In this document: one piece after another, positions 28,961 to 37,967 of the stretch
Numbering within the stretch: position 1 is the stretch's first letter
How the letters are laid out: each line of letters begins with the position of its first letter
Assembly (NCBI GenBank): GCA_947500415.1
Contig: CANMRT010000002.1
Coordinates: 496,001-560,000, forward strand
DNA: 64,000 nt
DNA from: an uncultured Roseicyclus sp.
GTDB lineage: Bacteria; Pseudomonadota; Alphaproteobacteria; Rhodobacterales; Rhodobacteraceae
Direction of reading: 5' to 3'
Position numbers and translations under genes: made by a program
The notes under the pieces: generated by a model
The model's database searches: none
Told to the model about the DNA's origin: nothing
The model's input: only the letters and a program-made list of their open reading frames with translations

Positions 28961-29055
28961 TGGGTCGTTTTTCCTTGGTCTGCGACGCGCCAAAAACCGT
29001 GAACGCGTCACGCCATCTCTGGACCCTTCCCGGCAAAGTCTATACCGCTCAGGAC

Positions 29056-30288
29056 ATGGCAGATACCACCCAATCCGAAGTTATCCACGACGACACGCGC
29101 GCCAAGCGCAATGTGTTGGTTCTGGTCTTGGCACAGGCGCTTTTGGGCGCGCAGATGCCGATGATTTTCGTGGTTGGTGGATTGGCGGGGTTGATGATTT
29201 CGCCAAATCCGGCACTGGCAACAATCCCCATTTCCTTGATCGTTTTCGGGTCCATGACGACCGCGCCGTGGCTGTCTGCCCTGATGCAGCGGCACGGGCG
29301 CACGATCGGGTTTTATGTGGGCGCCATTGCCGGGGCCATTGGCGCAGCGGTGTCGGCCTATGGCCTTTGGATTGATAGCTTTCCGGTCTTTCTCGCCGGG
29401 TCCTATGTGACCGGTATCTATATGAGCGCGCAGGGTTTTTACCGGTTTGCAGCGACGGATACGGCGTCGGACACTTACAAGCCCAAGGCGATTTCCTACG
29501 TTATGGCAGGCGGGCTTTTGTCGGCGTTCATCGGCCCGCAGCTGGTGAAAGCGACGGCTGAGGCGACTGTGATCCCGTTTCTGGGCACCTATGCGGCCGT
29601 TGTGGTGGTTAATCTGGTGGGTGCGTTGCTGTTCACCTTCCTTGATCTGCCCAAGGCGGAGCCTGCGGCCGCCGATGCACCGCGAGGGCGTAACCGCTTG
29701 GAATTGCTGAAAGATCCAAAGATCGTTGTGTCGATGATCTGCGCGGCGGTATCGTACGCCCTGATGAACCTGATGATGACATCCACGCCGCTGGCGGTTG
29801 TGGGCTGCGGATTTACCACCGGGAATGCGGCGGATGTCGTGTCGGCCCACGTCATCGCCATGTTCGCGCCGTCGTTCTTCACCGGCCACCTGATTGCCCG
29901 CTTCGGGGCGGCGAAGATCGTGGCCACCGGGCTTGTGTTGCTAGCCTTGGCAGGGGGCGTGGCATTGACCGGGGTGGAGCTTTACCAGTTCTTCGCAGCA
30001 CTTATCCTATTGGGATTAGGGTGGAATTTCGGCTTCATTGGCGCGACCGCGATGCTGACCCAAGCCCACAAACCGGAGGAGCGCGGAGCGGTTCAGGGTA
30101 TGAACGACTTCGTGGTTTTCGGCTGTGTGACCATCGCCTCGCTGAGCTCTGGCGTGTTAATGCATTCGGGCGGAGAAGACGTTGTGGCGGGCTGGACGAG
30201 CGTGAATTTGGCCATGGCGCCGTTCCTGGTTCTGGCGGGGGCTGCGCTGATCTATCTGGCGCTGAAACCGGAACCCCGGCCCGTGTAA
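29056..30288 (+). CDS. major facilitator superfamily transporter
   Basis: A 410-residue inner-membrane protein with about twelve hydrophobic segments and the MFS features near LMQRHGRTIGF (loop 2-3 motif A) and HLIARFGAAKIV (second-half equivalent). The substrate is unknown. The start at 29056 is taken because the hydrophobic topology begins just after it; the frame extends upstream without support. It ends two bases before an array of three palindromes that separates it from the convergent gene. Confidence 0.85.
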   Translation: MADTTQSEVIHDDTRAKRNVLVLVLAQALLGAQMPMIFVVGGLAGLMISPNPALATIPISLIVFGSMTTAPWLSALMQRHGRTIGFYVGAIAGAIGAAVSAYGLWIDSFPVFLAGSYVTGIYMSAQGFYRFAATDTASDTYKPKAISYVMAGGLLSAFIGPQLVKATAEATVIPFLGTYAAVVVVNLVGALLFTFLDLPKAEPAAADAPRGRNRLELLKDPKIVVSMICAAVSYALMNLMMTSTPLAVVGCGFTTGNAADVVSAHVIAMFAPSFFTGHLIARFGAAKIVATGLVLLALAGGVALTGVELYQFFAALILLGLGWNFGFIGATAMLTQAHKPEERGAVQGMNDFVVFGCVTIASLSSGVLMHSGGEDVVAGWTSVNLAMAPFLVLAGAALIYLALKPEPRPV

Positions 30289-30290
30289 AA

Positions 30291-30360
30291 TGCGTTCGGC
30301 TGAACGCATATGCGTTCACTTGAGCACATATTTTCCGAAAACTGCGTTCAGATGAACGCA
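30291..30360. repeat. array of three 18-bp palindromic repeats
   Basis: TGCGTTCGGCTGAACGCA (30291-30308) and TGCGTTCAGATGAACGCA (30343-30360) are near-identical inverted repeats. A degenerate third copy, TGCGTTCACTTGAGCACA, lies at 30311-30328. They fill the 80 bases between two convergent genes. They could act as bidirectional terminators or as a binding array; there is no clean T run. Confidence 0.7.
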
Positions 30361-30370
30361 TCCCACCGCG

Positions 30371-31117
30371 TCAGACGCGACCGCTGATCGAGGCCCGGAT
30401 CAAGGCCCACCGCTCGGCCAATGGCGCGCCCTCAAGACGCCCCTCGGCGACGGCCATCGGATCGCGGGCGGCGCGTGTGAGAATGGCGCGGGCGCCGGCA
30501 ACTTCAAAGAGCGCCGCGCGGGCGGGTTGCGGGCCGGGCAGACGCTTGGGCATCGCGGCCAGCGCGTCGGCCGCGAGGGCGGCAATTGCCTCGGCCCGGC
30601 CATCGACCAGCGGAAGGCGACCACGAGCTTCCAGTTCCGGCACGGCGACGAGGTAACGTGCGAGAGCGGAGGTATAGCCAAGGGCCCGGACATCGTCGTC
30701 GACAGTGCCGCCGAGGGCGCGAAACCCGACCTCGATCAACGCGCTGCCGGTTCTGTCGAGATATTCGCGGAAGTGCGCCGCATCCTCGAAGGCGTCTTTA
30801 TAGATGTCCCACCGGCGGGCGGCGACGAGCAGGTCGAGCTGCCCTGCCCCATCCGCATCCAGAAACCCAAGCGCATCGACGACTTCGTGCCGCCTGCCCC
30901 GGTCTTCAGCCACCTCTTCCAAAGCGTCGCGCCACCATTGCAGACGCATCTCGGCGATCATCGGTTCTTCCGTCAGCCACGGTGCACGGCTGACTTCGAT
31001 GTTGAACGCGTAGAGCGGCAACAGGAGCTCACGCGCCGCCAAGGGCGCGGCCATTGCGGCCCGGAAGCGGCGCGGATCACCGCGCGCGACAAGGTCTGCG
31101 CAGGCCTGAACGCTCAC
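30371..31117 (-). CDS. squalene/phytoene synthase family protein (NDUFAF6-like)
   Basis: A 248-residue protein of the trans-isoprenyl diphosphate synthase fold. DPRRFRAAMAAPLAARELLL and YAFNIEVSRAPWLTEEPMI, then RLQWWRDAL, match the family, but the paired DxxxD motifs for prenyl diphosphates are poorly preserved. It is therefore closer to the mitochondrial complex I assembly factor NDUFAF6 group than to true carotenoid enzymes. No crt genes are near. It overlaps the upstream methyltransferase gene by four bases. Confidence 0.78.
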   Translation of the reverse strand: MSVQACADLVARGDPRRFRAAMAAPLAARELLLPLYAFNIEVSRAPWLTEEPMIAEMRLQWWRDALEEVAEDRGRRHEVVDALGFLDADGAGQLDLLVAARRWDIYKDAFEDAAHFREYLDRTGSALIEVGFRALGGTVDDDVRALGYTSALARYLVAVPELEARGRLPLVDGRAEAIAALAADALAAMPKRLPGPQPARAALFEVAGARAILTRAARDPMAVAEGRLEGAPLAERWALIRASISGRV

Positions 31118-31836
31118 TTGGGCCGAACGACCGACAGCATATACCCGGTTTCGTCCTTGTGCGTCCGCCAGGCTTCAATCTCGGCAGCTGCTTCATCGAG
31201 GGCCGCTATCATGCGTTCATCGGCACCGCGACGCAGGCGTGAGATGCGGTCTTCCATGGGGCGGTAGTAGCTTTCCCAGGCAATGTCCGAGATGCGGCGC
31301 GTGGCAAGTGTTTCATATCCGGCGTTATCGACGTGGGCGGCTATGCCTTCAGCATCGGTCAGGCCAGCATAGCCGTCCCACATGGCAATCGCGCCGTCAG
31401 ATGGCGTGTCGGTGAACAGGCATGGCTCGGAAAAGGCAATTGCGCCGCCCTCGGCCAAGGCAGGCGCCCAGGCCTTCAACGCGGCCTCAATGCCCACGAA
31501 ATAGACCGCGCCCGCGCACCAGATGAAGTCAAATGGCCCCTCGGGCGACAGGTAATCACCCGTCAGAAGCGTGACGCGGTTGTCTTTGCCCCATCGCCCC
31601 TGCGCAGCCTCAACGAAGCCTTCATGCAAGTCGATGGCCGTCACATGGCCCCGCGCCGCCACGCGAAGAAGCGCGCCGATATCGCCGCCGGGACCGGAGG
31701 CCGCGTCAAGGATGTTGGCGCGCGACGTGACCTCTGCCACTTCCGCCGCCCAGGCCACATCGGCGGTTTCGCCAGGGCCTTCGCGGGGCAGGTCAGCATG
31801 GATGGTGAAGAAGCTTTCGCGGTCAAATTCGCTCAT
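31114..31836 (-). CDS. class I SAM-dependent methyltransferase
   Basis: A 240-residue methyltransferase with motif I ILDAASGPGGDIGALL, motif II acidic residue in VTAIDLHEGFVEAA, and post-motif FDFIWCAGAVYFVG. Acceptor unknown; the fold suits small molecules. It is translationally coupled (ATGA-type overlap) to the phytoene-synthase-like gene downstream, suggesting a joint role. Confidence 0.8.
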   Translation of the reverse strand: MSEFDRESFFTIHADLPREGPGETADVAWAAEVAEVTSRANILDAASGPGGDIGALLRVAARGHVTAIDLHEGFVEAAQGRWGKDNRVTLLTGDYLSPEGPFDFIWCAGAVYFVGIEAALKAWAPALAEGGAIAFSEPCLFTDTPSDGAIAMWDGYAGLTDAEGIAAHVDNAGYETLATRRISDIAWESYYRPMEDRISRLRRGADERMIAALDEAAAEIEAWRTHKDETGYMLSVVRPK

Positions 31837-31839
31837 GGT

Positions 31840-32325
31840 CTACCAGTCTTGGAAACAAGGGGTGTAGACGCCGGGGGCTGCGCCTTCGGAAAAAGTCTCG
31901 GTCTCGTTTTCAACGAGCGAGGCCGTCTGCGCAAAGATTGCATCAAGCGCCTGGGCCACGGGGTTGCGGATACACGATCCCTCGCGCACAGCCGTTGAAC
32001 CATCATCGTATCGCACGACCACCGTGTCGCGCCAGCCTTCGTCGCATTGGCTGAGCAGATCGGTAGGGATGTCGCCCCAATAGAGGATGAGTTGGCTCAG
32101 TAGCTCTTCCGCAAAGCCTTCATCCTGCCATTCGACCATACGCGTGCGGCTGTCGTTGGCCCATGGGCTGTCGATGCGCAGGGCGCGGCCGCCGATGTCG
32201 TGGATGAAACCCGTGACGCCGTCGGACTCAGACCCACGTGAGTAGCAGACCGAAGACATGTCCTGAGCGGCTGCCAGTGTGGGCAGGGTCGCGGCGATCA
32301 GGGTGGCGGCGAAGGCGGCTTTCAT
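31840..32325 (-). CDS. secreted four-Cys protein A
   Basis: A 161-residue protein with a signal peptide (MKAAFAATLIAATLPTLAAA, cleavage before QDMSS). The mature part has Cys in SSVCYSRGSES, LLSQCDEGW, GSCIRNPVAQ and YTPCFQDW. The spacing and flanks parallel the neighbouring gene (LVCFSAGG, AETCEDDG, APCISDEF, RDTCRMLP), so the two look like diverged paralogues. The function is unknown; periplasmic location with two disulfides is inferred. Confidence 0.65.
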   Translation of the reverse strand: MKAAFAATLIAATLPTLAAAQDMSSVCYSRGSESDGVTGFIHDIGGRALRIDSPWANDSRTRMVEWQDEGFAEELLSQLILYWGDIPTDLLSQCDEGWRDTVVVRYDDGSTAVREGSCIRNPVAQALDAIFAQTASLVENETETFSEGAAPGVYTPCFQDW

Positions 32326-32364
32326 CGGTGGATCATCCTTTGAGGAACGCGGGGATGGGAAAAG

Positions 32365-32862
32365 TCAGGGCAACATGCGGCAGGTATCGCGCAAGGCCGG
32401 AACGACCGGGCCGCCCCATGTGCGGGTCTGCTGCCCGACCGGGTCGCCGGTGGCGGCGACGACGGCATCGTTCAGGGCAAGGAACTCGTCGCTGATGCAA
32501 GGTGCGTCGTAGATCAGGGGCTCGGCATTCGCGAAGGCCACACCAATCGCGACGGGGCCCACTCCATCGTCTTCGCAAGTCTCGGCATCGGGGGCTTCGG
32601 GAAGCTCGGCCAGACCTGCCACGATGGTTTCTTCCAAAGCCGGGAACGTGTCCGCAAAGCCCGTGAAAAGGGCGCTTTCCATTGTCTCCGCGTCGCCTTC
32701 TGGGGGTATGGCCATGGCCAGCAAGTCGCCCCCTGCCCCGTAGATCACAACCGACGTGCCCTCAGCCGGGCCGCCGGCGGAAAAGCAAACCAGTTCTGCC
32801 TCTTGAGCCAGCGCGAGAGTGGGGGTCAGCAGGGCCGCGATAATGCAGAGACTTTGCTTCAT
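32365..32862 (-). CDS. secreted four-Cys protein B
   Basis: A 165-residue protein with signal peptide MKQSLCIIAALLTPTLALAQ and four Cys in the mature part placed as in protein A. Its start overlaps the cimA stop by four bases (ATGA), so it is translated from the cimA transcript, with protein A 39 bases further on. I do not recognise the family. The mature protein is acidic. Confidence 0.65.
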   Translation of the reverse strand: MKQSLCIIAALLTPTLALAQEAELVCFSAGGPAEGTSVVIYGAGGDLLAMAIPPEGDAETMESALFTGFADTFPALEETIVAGLAELPEAPDAETCEDDGVGPVAIGVAFANAEPLIYDAPCISDEFLALNDAVVAATGDPVGQQTRTWGGPVVPALRDTCRMLP

Positions 32863-34478
32863 GGGCTGGCCCCTTCGTGGATCAGTTTCCAGTTCACGGC
32901 ATCCAACAGGGCCTCGAAACTCGCGTCAACGATGTTGGCCGAGACGCCCACGGTCGACCACCGCCTGCCGGTGCTGTCTTCGCTGTCGATAATGACGCGT
33001 GTGACGGCCTCGGTCCCGCCCTGGGTGATGCGGACCTTGAAGTCCACCAGGCGGATATCTTCGATGAAGCTTTGGTAAGGCCCGAGGTCCTTGGCGAGTG
33101 CTTTGGCCAGCGCGTTGACCGGGCCGCGGTCGGATCCGGTTTCGTCCATGCTTTCGCTGACCGACAGCTTCTTGTCGTCGCCGATTTTCACCACGACGAC
33201 GGCCTCGGACAGGCTGACCATCTGGTCGTATTTGTTTTTCCGCCGCTCTACCGTGACCTTGTAACGCTTAACCTCGAAGAAATTTGGCAGAAGGCCGAGG
33301 GCACGGCGGGCGAGCAGTTCGAAAGAGGCCTGGGCGGTGTCGAAGCTATACCCCTGATCCTCCCGCGCTTTGATGTCGTCGAGGATTTGCGCCAGCGCCG
33401 GATTGCCCTTTTTCACGTCGAGGCCTGCATCGGTCAACCGCTTGCGCAGGTTGGATTGGCCCGCTTGGTTCGACATGGGGATGATGCGTTCGTTGCCGAC
33501 CGTGGCAGGGTCGATGTGTTCGTAGGTGGCTGGGTTTTTGACGATGGCAGAGGCGTGGAGGCCCGCCTTGTGGGCGAAGGCCGACGCACCGACATATGAG
33601 GCTTGCCGGTGTGGAACACGGTTGAGTATGTCGTCGAGCATGCGGCTGGTGCGGGTGAGGCTTTCCAGCTTTTCCACGGCGATGCCGGTGTCGAAACGAC
33701 TGGCATAGGGCTCCTTGAGCAAGAGCGTCGGGATCAGCGTTGTGAGGTTGGCGTTGCCGCAGCGCTCGCCCAAGCCGTTGAGCGTGCCCTGGATCTGGCG
33801 CGCGCCTGCATCGACGGCCGCAAGGGAGCCCGCCACGGCGGTTTCGGTGTCGTTGTGGGTGTGAATGCCAATGTGATCGCCGGGGATACCGGCGGCGATG
33901 ACGGCCTTGGTGATGGTGTGGATTTCATCGGGCAGCGTGCCGCCATTGGTGTCGCACAGCACAACCCACCGCGCGCCTGCGTCATAGGCCGCCTTGGCGC
34001 AGCGGATCGCGTAGTCGGGGTTGGATTTGTAGCCGTCGAAGAAATGCTCGGCATCGAACAGCGCTTCGCGGCCCTGCGCCACGAGATGGGCGAAGGAGGC
34101 GCGGATGTTTTCGGCGTTTTCCTCCAGCGTGATGCCGAGGGCGTCGGTGACGTGGAAATCGCTGCTTTTGCCGACAAGGCAAACCGTGCCGGTGTTTGCG
34201 TTGAGCACAGCGGCGAGGACATCGTCGTTTTCCGCCGAACGGCCCGCCCGTTTGGTCATGCCGAAGGCGGTCATCTTGGCGCGGGTCGTCGGCGCATCGT
34301 CGAAGAACGCGCTGTCGGTCGGGTTCGCGCCGGGCCAGCCACCTTCGATATAGTCGAGGCCGAGGGCGTCGAGGGCTTGGGCGATGCGGATTTTCTCAGG
34401 GGTAGAGAATTGGACGCCCTGGGTTTGTTGGCCGTCGCGTAGGGTGGTGTCGTAGAGGTAGAGGCGTTCTTTGGTCAT
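32859..34478 (-). CDS. cimA: citramalate synthase
   Basis: Condenses pyruvate and acetyl-CoA to (R)-citramalate, the threonine-independent entry to isoleucine synthesis. The 539-residue protein has the DRE-TIM catalytic start LYDTTLRDGQQTQGVQFS, metal ligands in IHTHNDTETAVAG and TLNGLGERCGNANL, and a C-terminal LeuA-type regulatory domain (VVVVKIGDDKKLS, STVGVSANIVDASFEAL). The start at 34478 follows an AGGGCGG ribosome-binding site. Length and the DGQQ sequence separate it from LeuA and homocitrate synthase. Confidence 0.93.
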   Translation of the reverse strand: MTKERLYLYDTTLRDGQQTQGVQFSTPEKIRIAQALDALGLDYIEGGWPGANPTDSAFFDDAPTTRAKMTAFGMTKRAGRSAENDDVLAAVLNANTGTVCLVGKSSDFHVTDALGITLEENAENIRASFAHLVAQGREALFDAEHFFDGYKSNPDYAIRCAKAAYDAGARWVVLCDTNGGTLPDEIHTITKAVIAAGIPGDHIGIHTHNDTETAVAGSLAAVDAGARQIQGTLNGLGERCGNANLTTLIPTLLLKEPYASRFDTGIAVEKLESLTRTSRMLDDILNRVPHRQASYVGASAFAHKAGLHASAIVKNPATYEHIDPATVGNERIIPMSNQAGQSNLRKRLTDAGLDVKKGNPALAQILDDIKAREDQGYSFDTAQASFELLARRALGLLPNFFEVKRYKVTVERRKNKYDQMVSLSEAVVVVKIGDDKKLSVSESMDETGSDRGPVNALAKALAKDLGPYQSFIEDIRLVDFKVRITQGGTEAVTRVIIDSEDSTGRRWSTVGVSANIVDASFEALLDAVNWKLIHEGASP

Positions 34479-34635
34479 TGTTCGCCGCCCTTGAATTGGG
34501 TCCCAACTTGGATGGGTCGCTTGCGGCCCGTCCAGCCCCCGACCGGCCCGTCGCCCTGAAGGGGCGCTCGTACCGAGCGACGCGGGGGCTTCACCCCCAC
34601 CCGCGGCCGGGGGCAGGCCTGTGTTGAGAACAGCA
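34479..34635. other. GC-rich intergenic region with hairpins between cysS and cimA
   Basis: 157 bases between cysS and cimA contain several small inverted repeats, for example GGGGGCTTCACCCCC near 34584-34598 and GCTCGTACCGAGC near 34567-34579. These suggest a structured leader for cimA or a terminator for cysS. There is no T run and no recognisable leader peptide, so a specific mechanism cannot be named. Confidence 0.4.
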
Positions 34636-35976
34636 TCAGAGACCCTCCAGCTTGGCAGGGTCGAACCCGGCGCCGGGCAGCAGTTCCACGCCTGCTTTCG
34701 ACATGCGAACCTCCACGCCGGCATCGAGTAGCGCCTGTTTTAGCGCATCGACTTCGGAGAAATCCTTGCTTTCCATTGCCACCGTCCGGGCCTCGCGCAG
34801 ACGATCTTCCAGCGCGGACAAATCCATGTCTGAGCCAGAGGCCCAATCCGGAACTGAGCCGTCCCAAAGCCCCATGAGCGTCAGAGACGCCCCTAGCTCG
34901 GATCCGTCCAGCTTGTGCATTTCGGTCAACGCGCCGTGGGTATTAAGATCATCAGCAAGGGCTACGACCACAGCCTCAGGCACCTGAGTGCCGTTTACCG
35001 CCGCCGCATACCATTTGCGCAGCGTTTTCTCGGCTTCTTCCCGCTTCTTCTCGGTCCAATCCATCGGCTTGCCATAGTGCGTCCCGAGGAACACGAACCG
35101 GATCACCTCACCCGGCACGCCCTTGTCGAGCAGATCCCGCACTGTAAAGAAATTGCCCAAGCTCTTGGACATCTTCTTGCCCTCGACCTGCAACATCTCG
35201 TTGTGCATCCAGATCCGCGCGAAGGCGTGGCCTGCGGCGCAACTCTGGGCGACCTCGTTTTCGTGGTGGGGGAACAGAAGGTCCGAGCCGCCTGCGTGGA
35301 TGTCGAATTCCTCGCCCAGAATAGCGTGGCTCATGGCGGAGCATTCGATGTGCCAGCCGGGGCGTCCCCTACCCCACGGCGACTCCCAGCCGGGGATGGC
35401 ATCCGACGAAGGTTTCCAGAGGACGAAATCCATCGGGTCCTCCTTGTAAGGAGCGACCTCAACGCGGGCGCCTGCGATCATGTCATCGACGGAGCGACCC
35501 GAGAGTTTGCCGTAGTCCGTATAGGCGCGGACGCGGAAGAGGACGTGGCCGTCCTTCGCATAGGCGAAGCCCTTGGCGATGAGGTCTTCGATGAAGGTGA
35601 CCATCTCAGCGATATATTGGGTGGCGCGGGGCATATGGGTGGGCTGGAGCACCCCAAGCGCGCCCATATCGTCAAGATACCACTGAGACGTCTCAGCGGT
35701 GATGTCGGAAATCGGGCGGCCCGTTTCAGCGGCGCGCGCGTTGATCTTGTCGTCCACGTCGGTGAAATTGCGTACGAAGGTGACGTTTTCTTCGCCGTAG
35801 ACATGGCGCAGCAGGCGGAAGAGCTGGTCAAACGCCACCGCAGAGCGCGCATTGCCGATATGGGCGCGGTCATAAACCGTGGGCCCGCACAGATACATCG
35901 AGACCTTGCCGGGAATAATCGGATCCAGCCGTTCAACGCGGCGGGTTTTCGAGTTCTTGAGGGTGATGTCGGCCAT
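34636..35976 (-). CDS. cysS: cysteinyl-tRNA synthetase
   Basis: Charges tRNA-Cys. The 446-residue protein has the zinc-site start YLCGPTVYD, the HIGH-type sequence [17 protein letters not shown] and HENE zinc ligands, and the KMSKS loop KKMSKSLGN. It is at the short end for the family. The start at 35976 is taken because the conserved N-terminus [10 protein letters not shown] begins there. Upstream are about 230 bases without a gene. Confidence 0.96.
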   Translation of the reverse strand: MADITLKNSKTRRVERLDPIIPGKVSMYLCGPTVYDRAHIGNARSAVAFDQLFRLLRHVYGEENVTFVRNFTDVDDKINARAAETGRPISDITAETSQWYLDDMGALGVLQPTHMPRATQYIAEMVTFIEDLIAKGFAYAKDGHVLFRVRAYTDYGKLSGRSVDDMIAGARVEVAPYKEDPMDFVLWKPSSDAIPGWESPWGRGRPGWHIECSAMSHAILGEEFDIHAGGSDLLFPHHENEVAQSCAAGHAFARIWMHNEMLQVEGKKMSKSLGNFFTVRDLLDKGVPGEVIRFVFLGTHYGKPMDWTEKKREEAEKTLRKWYAAAVNGTQVPEAVVVALADDLNTHGALTEMHKLDGSELGASLTLMGLWDGSVPDWASGSDMDLSALEDRLREARTVAMESKDFSEVDALKQALLDAGVEVRMSKAGVELLPGAGFDPAKLEGL

Positions 35977-36205
35977 GATCTTCAAGCGTCCAGAAGCAAT
36001 AAAGGGCGGAGGCGGGTCCGGCCTAGCAGCTTGCGAATTCAAAGAAAACCATGACTGACCGGCCCACAGGGTTCAGCGGGTAATGCAAATACCAATCGAG
36101 GTGCATGTGCAGGTCATGGGTCTTGGGTAGCATGTGACCATACGTCCGTAAACGGGTGTGTTATTTGCACCTGAAATCTTTTTAACTTTGTTGTAGCGTC
36201 CGCCC

Positions 36206-36529
36206 ATGAGGGAACTTTTCGTCGATCGTTACTGTGCGGCTATGCCGGAAACCGAGCGGACAACGCCGTTCGGCGAGGAGACGATTATCTGGACCGTTCG
36301 GGGCCATATGTTCGCCGCCTACGCCGTAGATGGCGAAGGGGTGACGGTGCGCATGGCCGACAAGGTCTCGGCCCAGAAGATGGTGGGAGAGCGGCGCGCG
36401 GTGAGTGCGCCGTACCTGAAGGGTGATGGCTGGGTGCTGTTGCCGTGGGACACGCCACCTGACGAATTGCGCAGCCGGATCAACAAGAGCTATCGGTTGG
36501 TTTTCAACGACGGCAACCACCAAGGCTGA
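36206..36529 (+). CDS. MmcQ/YjbR family protein
   Basis: A 107-residue protein with the YjbR fold signatures: ELFVDRYCAAMPETERTTPFG, FAAYAVDGEGVTVRM and the C-terminal DELRSRINKSYRLV. Family members bind DNA weakly in structural work, but their role is unsettled. It is followed immediately by repeat copy A and then by an aminotransferase gene on the same strand. Confidence 0.8.
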   Translation: MRELFVDRYCAAMPETERTTPFGEETIIWTVRGHMFAAYAVDGEGVTVRMADKVSAQKMVGERRAVSAPYLKGDGWVLLPWDTPPDELRSRINKSYRLVFNDGNHQG

Positions 36530-36530
36530 G

Positions 36531-36584
36531 GGTTTGCGCCCGCGTTGCGGTCGCCGGGGGCGAATTTTCCAAGAAAAATTCGCG
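36531..36584 (+). repeat. dispersed hairpin repeat, copy A
   Basis: A 54-base element beginning directly after the YjbR stop. It shares about four fifths of its bases with copy B at 39427-39480, including GCGCCCGC and TTGCGGTCGCCG. Its right half folds as GCGAATTTT-CCAAGA-AAAATTCGC, a 9-bp perfect stem. The stem bases differ from copy B but pairing is kept. Confidence 0.65.
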
Positions 36585-36742
36585 GATCTGGTGGTAGCAG
36601 TTGTGTCCATGCCTTTGAGCCTGCCTTTGGCTCGGCCGGCCGGATTTGCATTTTCATGGAACAAAGATGGGGGGGTTGCGCGCCCTGAGCCGCCGTGGCC
36701 ATCTGCGGCAAAAGTGGATTTGCGGTAGATGGAGAGCGCGCG

Positions 36743-37936
36743 ATGCCCAAGATGTCGAGCCGGATCACCGGGCTGACCGGCGGAGGAGATGACGGCTGGG
36801 GCTTGTTTTACAAGGCCCGCGCGCGCAAGGCGGCGGGGGAGCCCATCCTGGAATTGAATATTGGCGAGCATGATGTGCGCACCGATCCGTCGATCCTGGA
36901 AGCGATGCATGCGTCAGCCAAAGGCGGCCACACTGGCTATGCGGCGGTTCCGGGGACACTTGCGTTGCGTCAGGCGGTTGCGGACAGGCTGAGCACGATG
37001 AGCGGCTTGGAATATGGCCCGGAAAACGTGCTGATCACGCCGGGCGGGCAGTCTGCGCTGTTTGCGGCCCATCATGCGGCCTGCAACGAGGGGGATCGCG
37101 CGCTTCTGATCGACCCCTACTATGCCACATATCCGGGCACGATCCGGGGTGTGGGCGCGGTGCCGGTGCCGGTTGCGACACGGCCAGAGGACGGGTTTCA
37201 GCCGCGAGAGGCAGATTTAGCGGCTGCGGCGGAGGCGTCGGGGGCGCGGAGCCTGTTGATCAATTCGCCGAATAATCCGACTGGCGCTGTTTATTCCGAC
37301 GAGTCTATGGCGGGGATCGCACGGGTGGCGGCAGCCCATGATTTGTGGGTGATCTCGGATGAGGTCTACGACAGCCAGGTGTGGGACAGGCAGCACCGGG
37401 TGTTTGCCTCGGTCGACGGCATGTTCGAGCGGACGTTGACGGTCGGCTCGCTGTCGAAAAGCTATGCGATGACAGGCTCACGTCTTGGGTGGATCGCGGG
37501 GCCGGATGCGGCGATTGCGCATCTGGTGAACCTGGCGACCCACACGACCTATGGCGTGCCGGGATATATCCAGGACGCGGGGCTCTTTGCCTTGCAGCAA
37601 GGGGCCGAGGCGGAAGCCGCAGTGGCGGCCCCATTTCGGCGGCGGCGCGACATGGTTTTGGCGCGGCTGGAGGGGCAACAGGCGCTCAGCGCGATCCCGC
37701 CTTCGGGTGCGATGTATGTGATGCTTGACGTGCGCGCCACGGGGATGAGCGGCAATGACTTTGGTGAAGGTCTGCTGGCCGAGGAAGACGTGGCGATCAT
37801 GCCGGGCGAGAGCTTTGGCGCGGCGGCGGCCGGGCATATCAGGGTGGCGCTGACGCTGCCGGATGATGTGTTTGCAGAGGCCTTGGATCGGCTTTTTGCC
37901 TATGCGGGGCGGCAAATGGAAAAGGCCCACGCATAA
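36743..37936 (+). CDS. class I/II PLP-dependent aminotransferase
   Basis: A 397-residue fold-type I aminotransferase. Signatures are TPGGQSALFAAHHA, NSPNNPTGAVY (substrate carboxylate/PLP), VISDEVYDSQVW (Asp for the pyridine ring), VGSLSKSYAMTGSRLGW with the Schiff-base Lys, and a C-terminal Arg in GHIRVALTL. The amino donor is not evident; relatives are aspartate or arginine:pyruvate transaminases. The start at 36743 has GGAGA upstream. Its stop codon lies inside a terminator hairpin. Confidence 0.87.
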   Translation: MPKMSSRITGLTGGGDDGWGLFYKARARKAAGEPILELNIGEHDVRTDPSILEAMHASAKGGHTGYAAVPGTLALRQAVADRLSTMSGLEYGPENVLITPGGQSALFAAHHAACNEGDRALLIDPYYATYPGTIRGVGAVPVPVATRPEDGFQPREADLAAAAEASGARSLLINSPNNPTGAVYSDESMAGIARVAAAHDLWVISDEVYDSQVWDRQHRVFASVDGMFERTLTVGSLSKSYAMTGSRLGWIAGPDAAIAHLVNLATHTTYGVPGYIQDAGLFALQQGAEAEAAVAAPFRRRRDMVLARLEGQQALSAIPPSGAMYVMLDVRATGMSGNDFGEGLLAEEDVAIMPGESFGAAAAGHIRVALTLPDDVFAEALDRLFAYAGRQMEKAHA

Positions 37937-37960
37937 AGCGTAGGCCTCTCCTTGTTTCTC
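37923..37960 (+). terminator. terminator overlapping the aminotransferase stop
   Basis: AGGCCCACGC and GCGTAGGCCT form a ten-position stem with one mismatch around the stop codon, followed by the T-rich CTCCTTGTTTCTC. It probably serves both this gene and the convergent outer-membrane protein gene. Confidence 0.6.
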
Positions 37961-37967
37961 TGGGCAA

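Noticed and set aside
30371-31117. Squalene/phytoene synthase-like gene as evidence of a carotenoid cluster
   Set aside because: The Asp-rich substrate motifs are weak and no other crt genes are nearby; NDUFAF6-like is a better fit.
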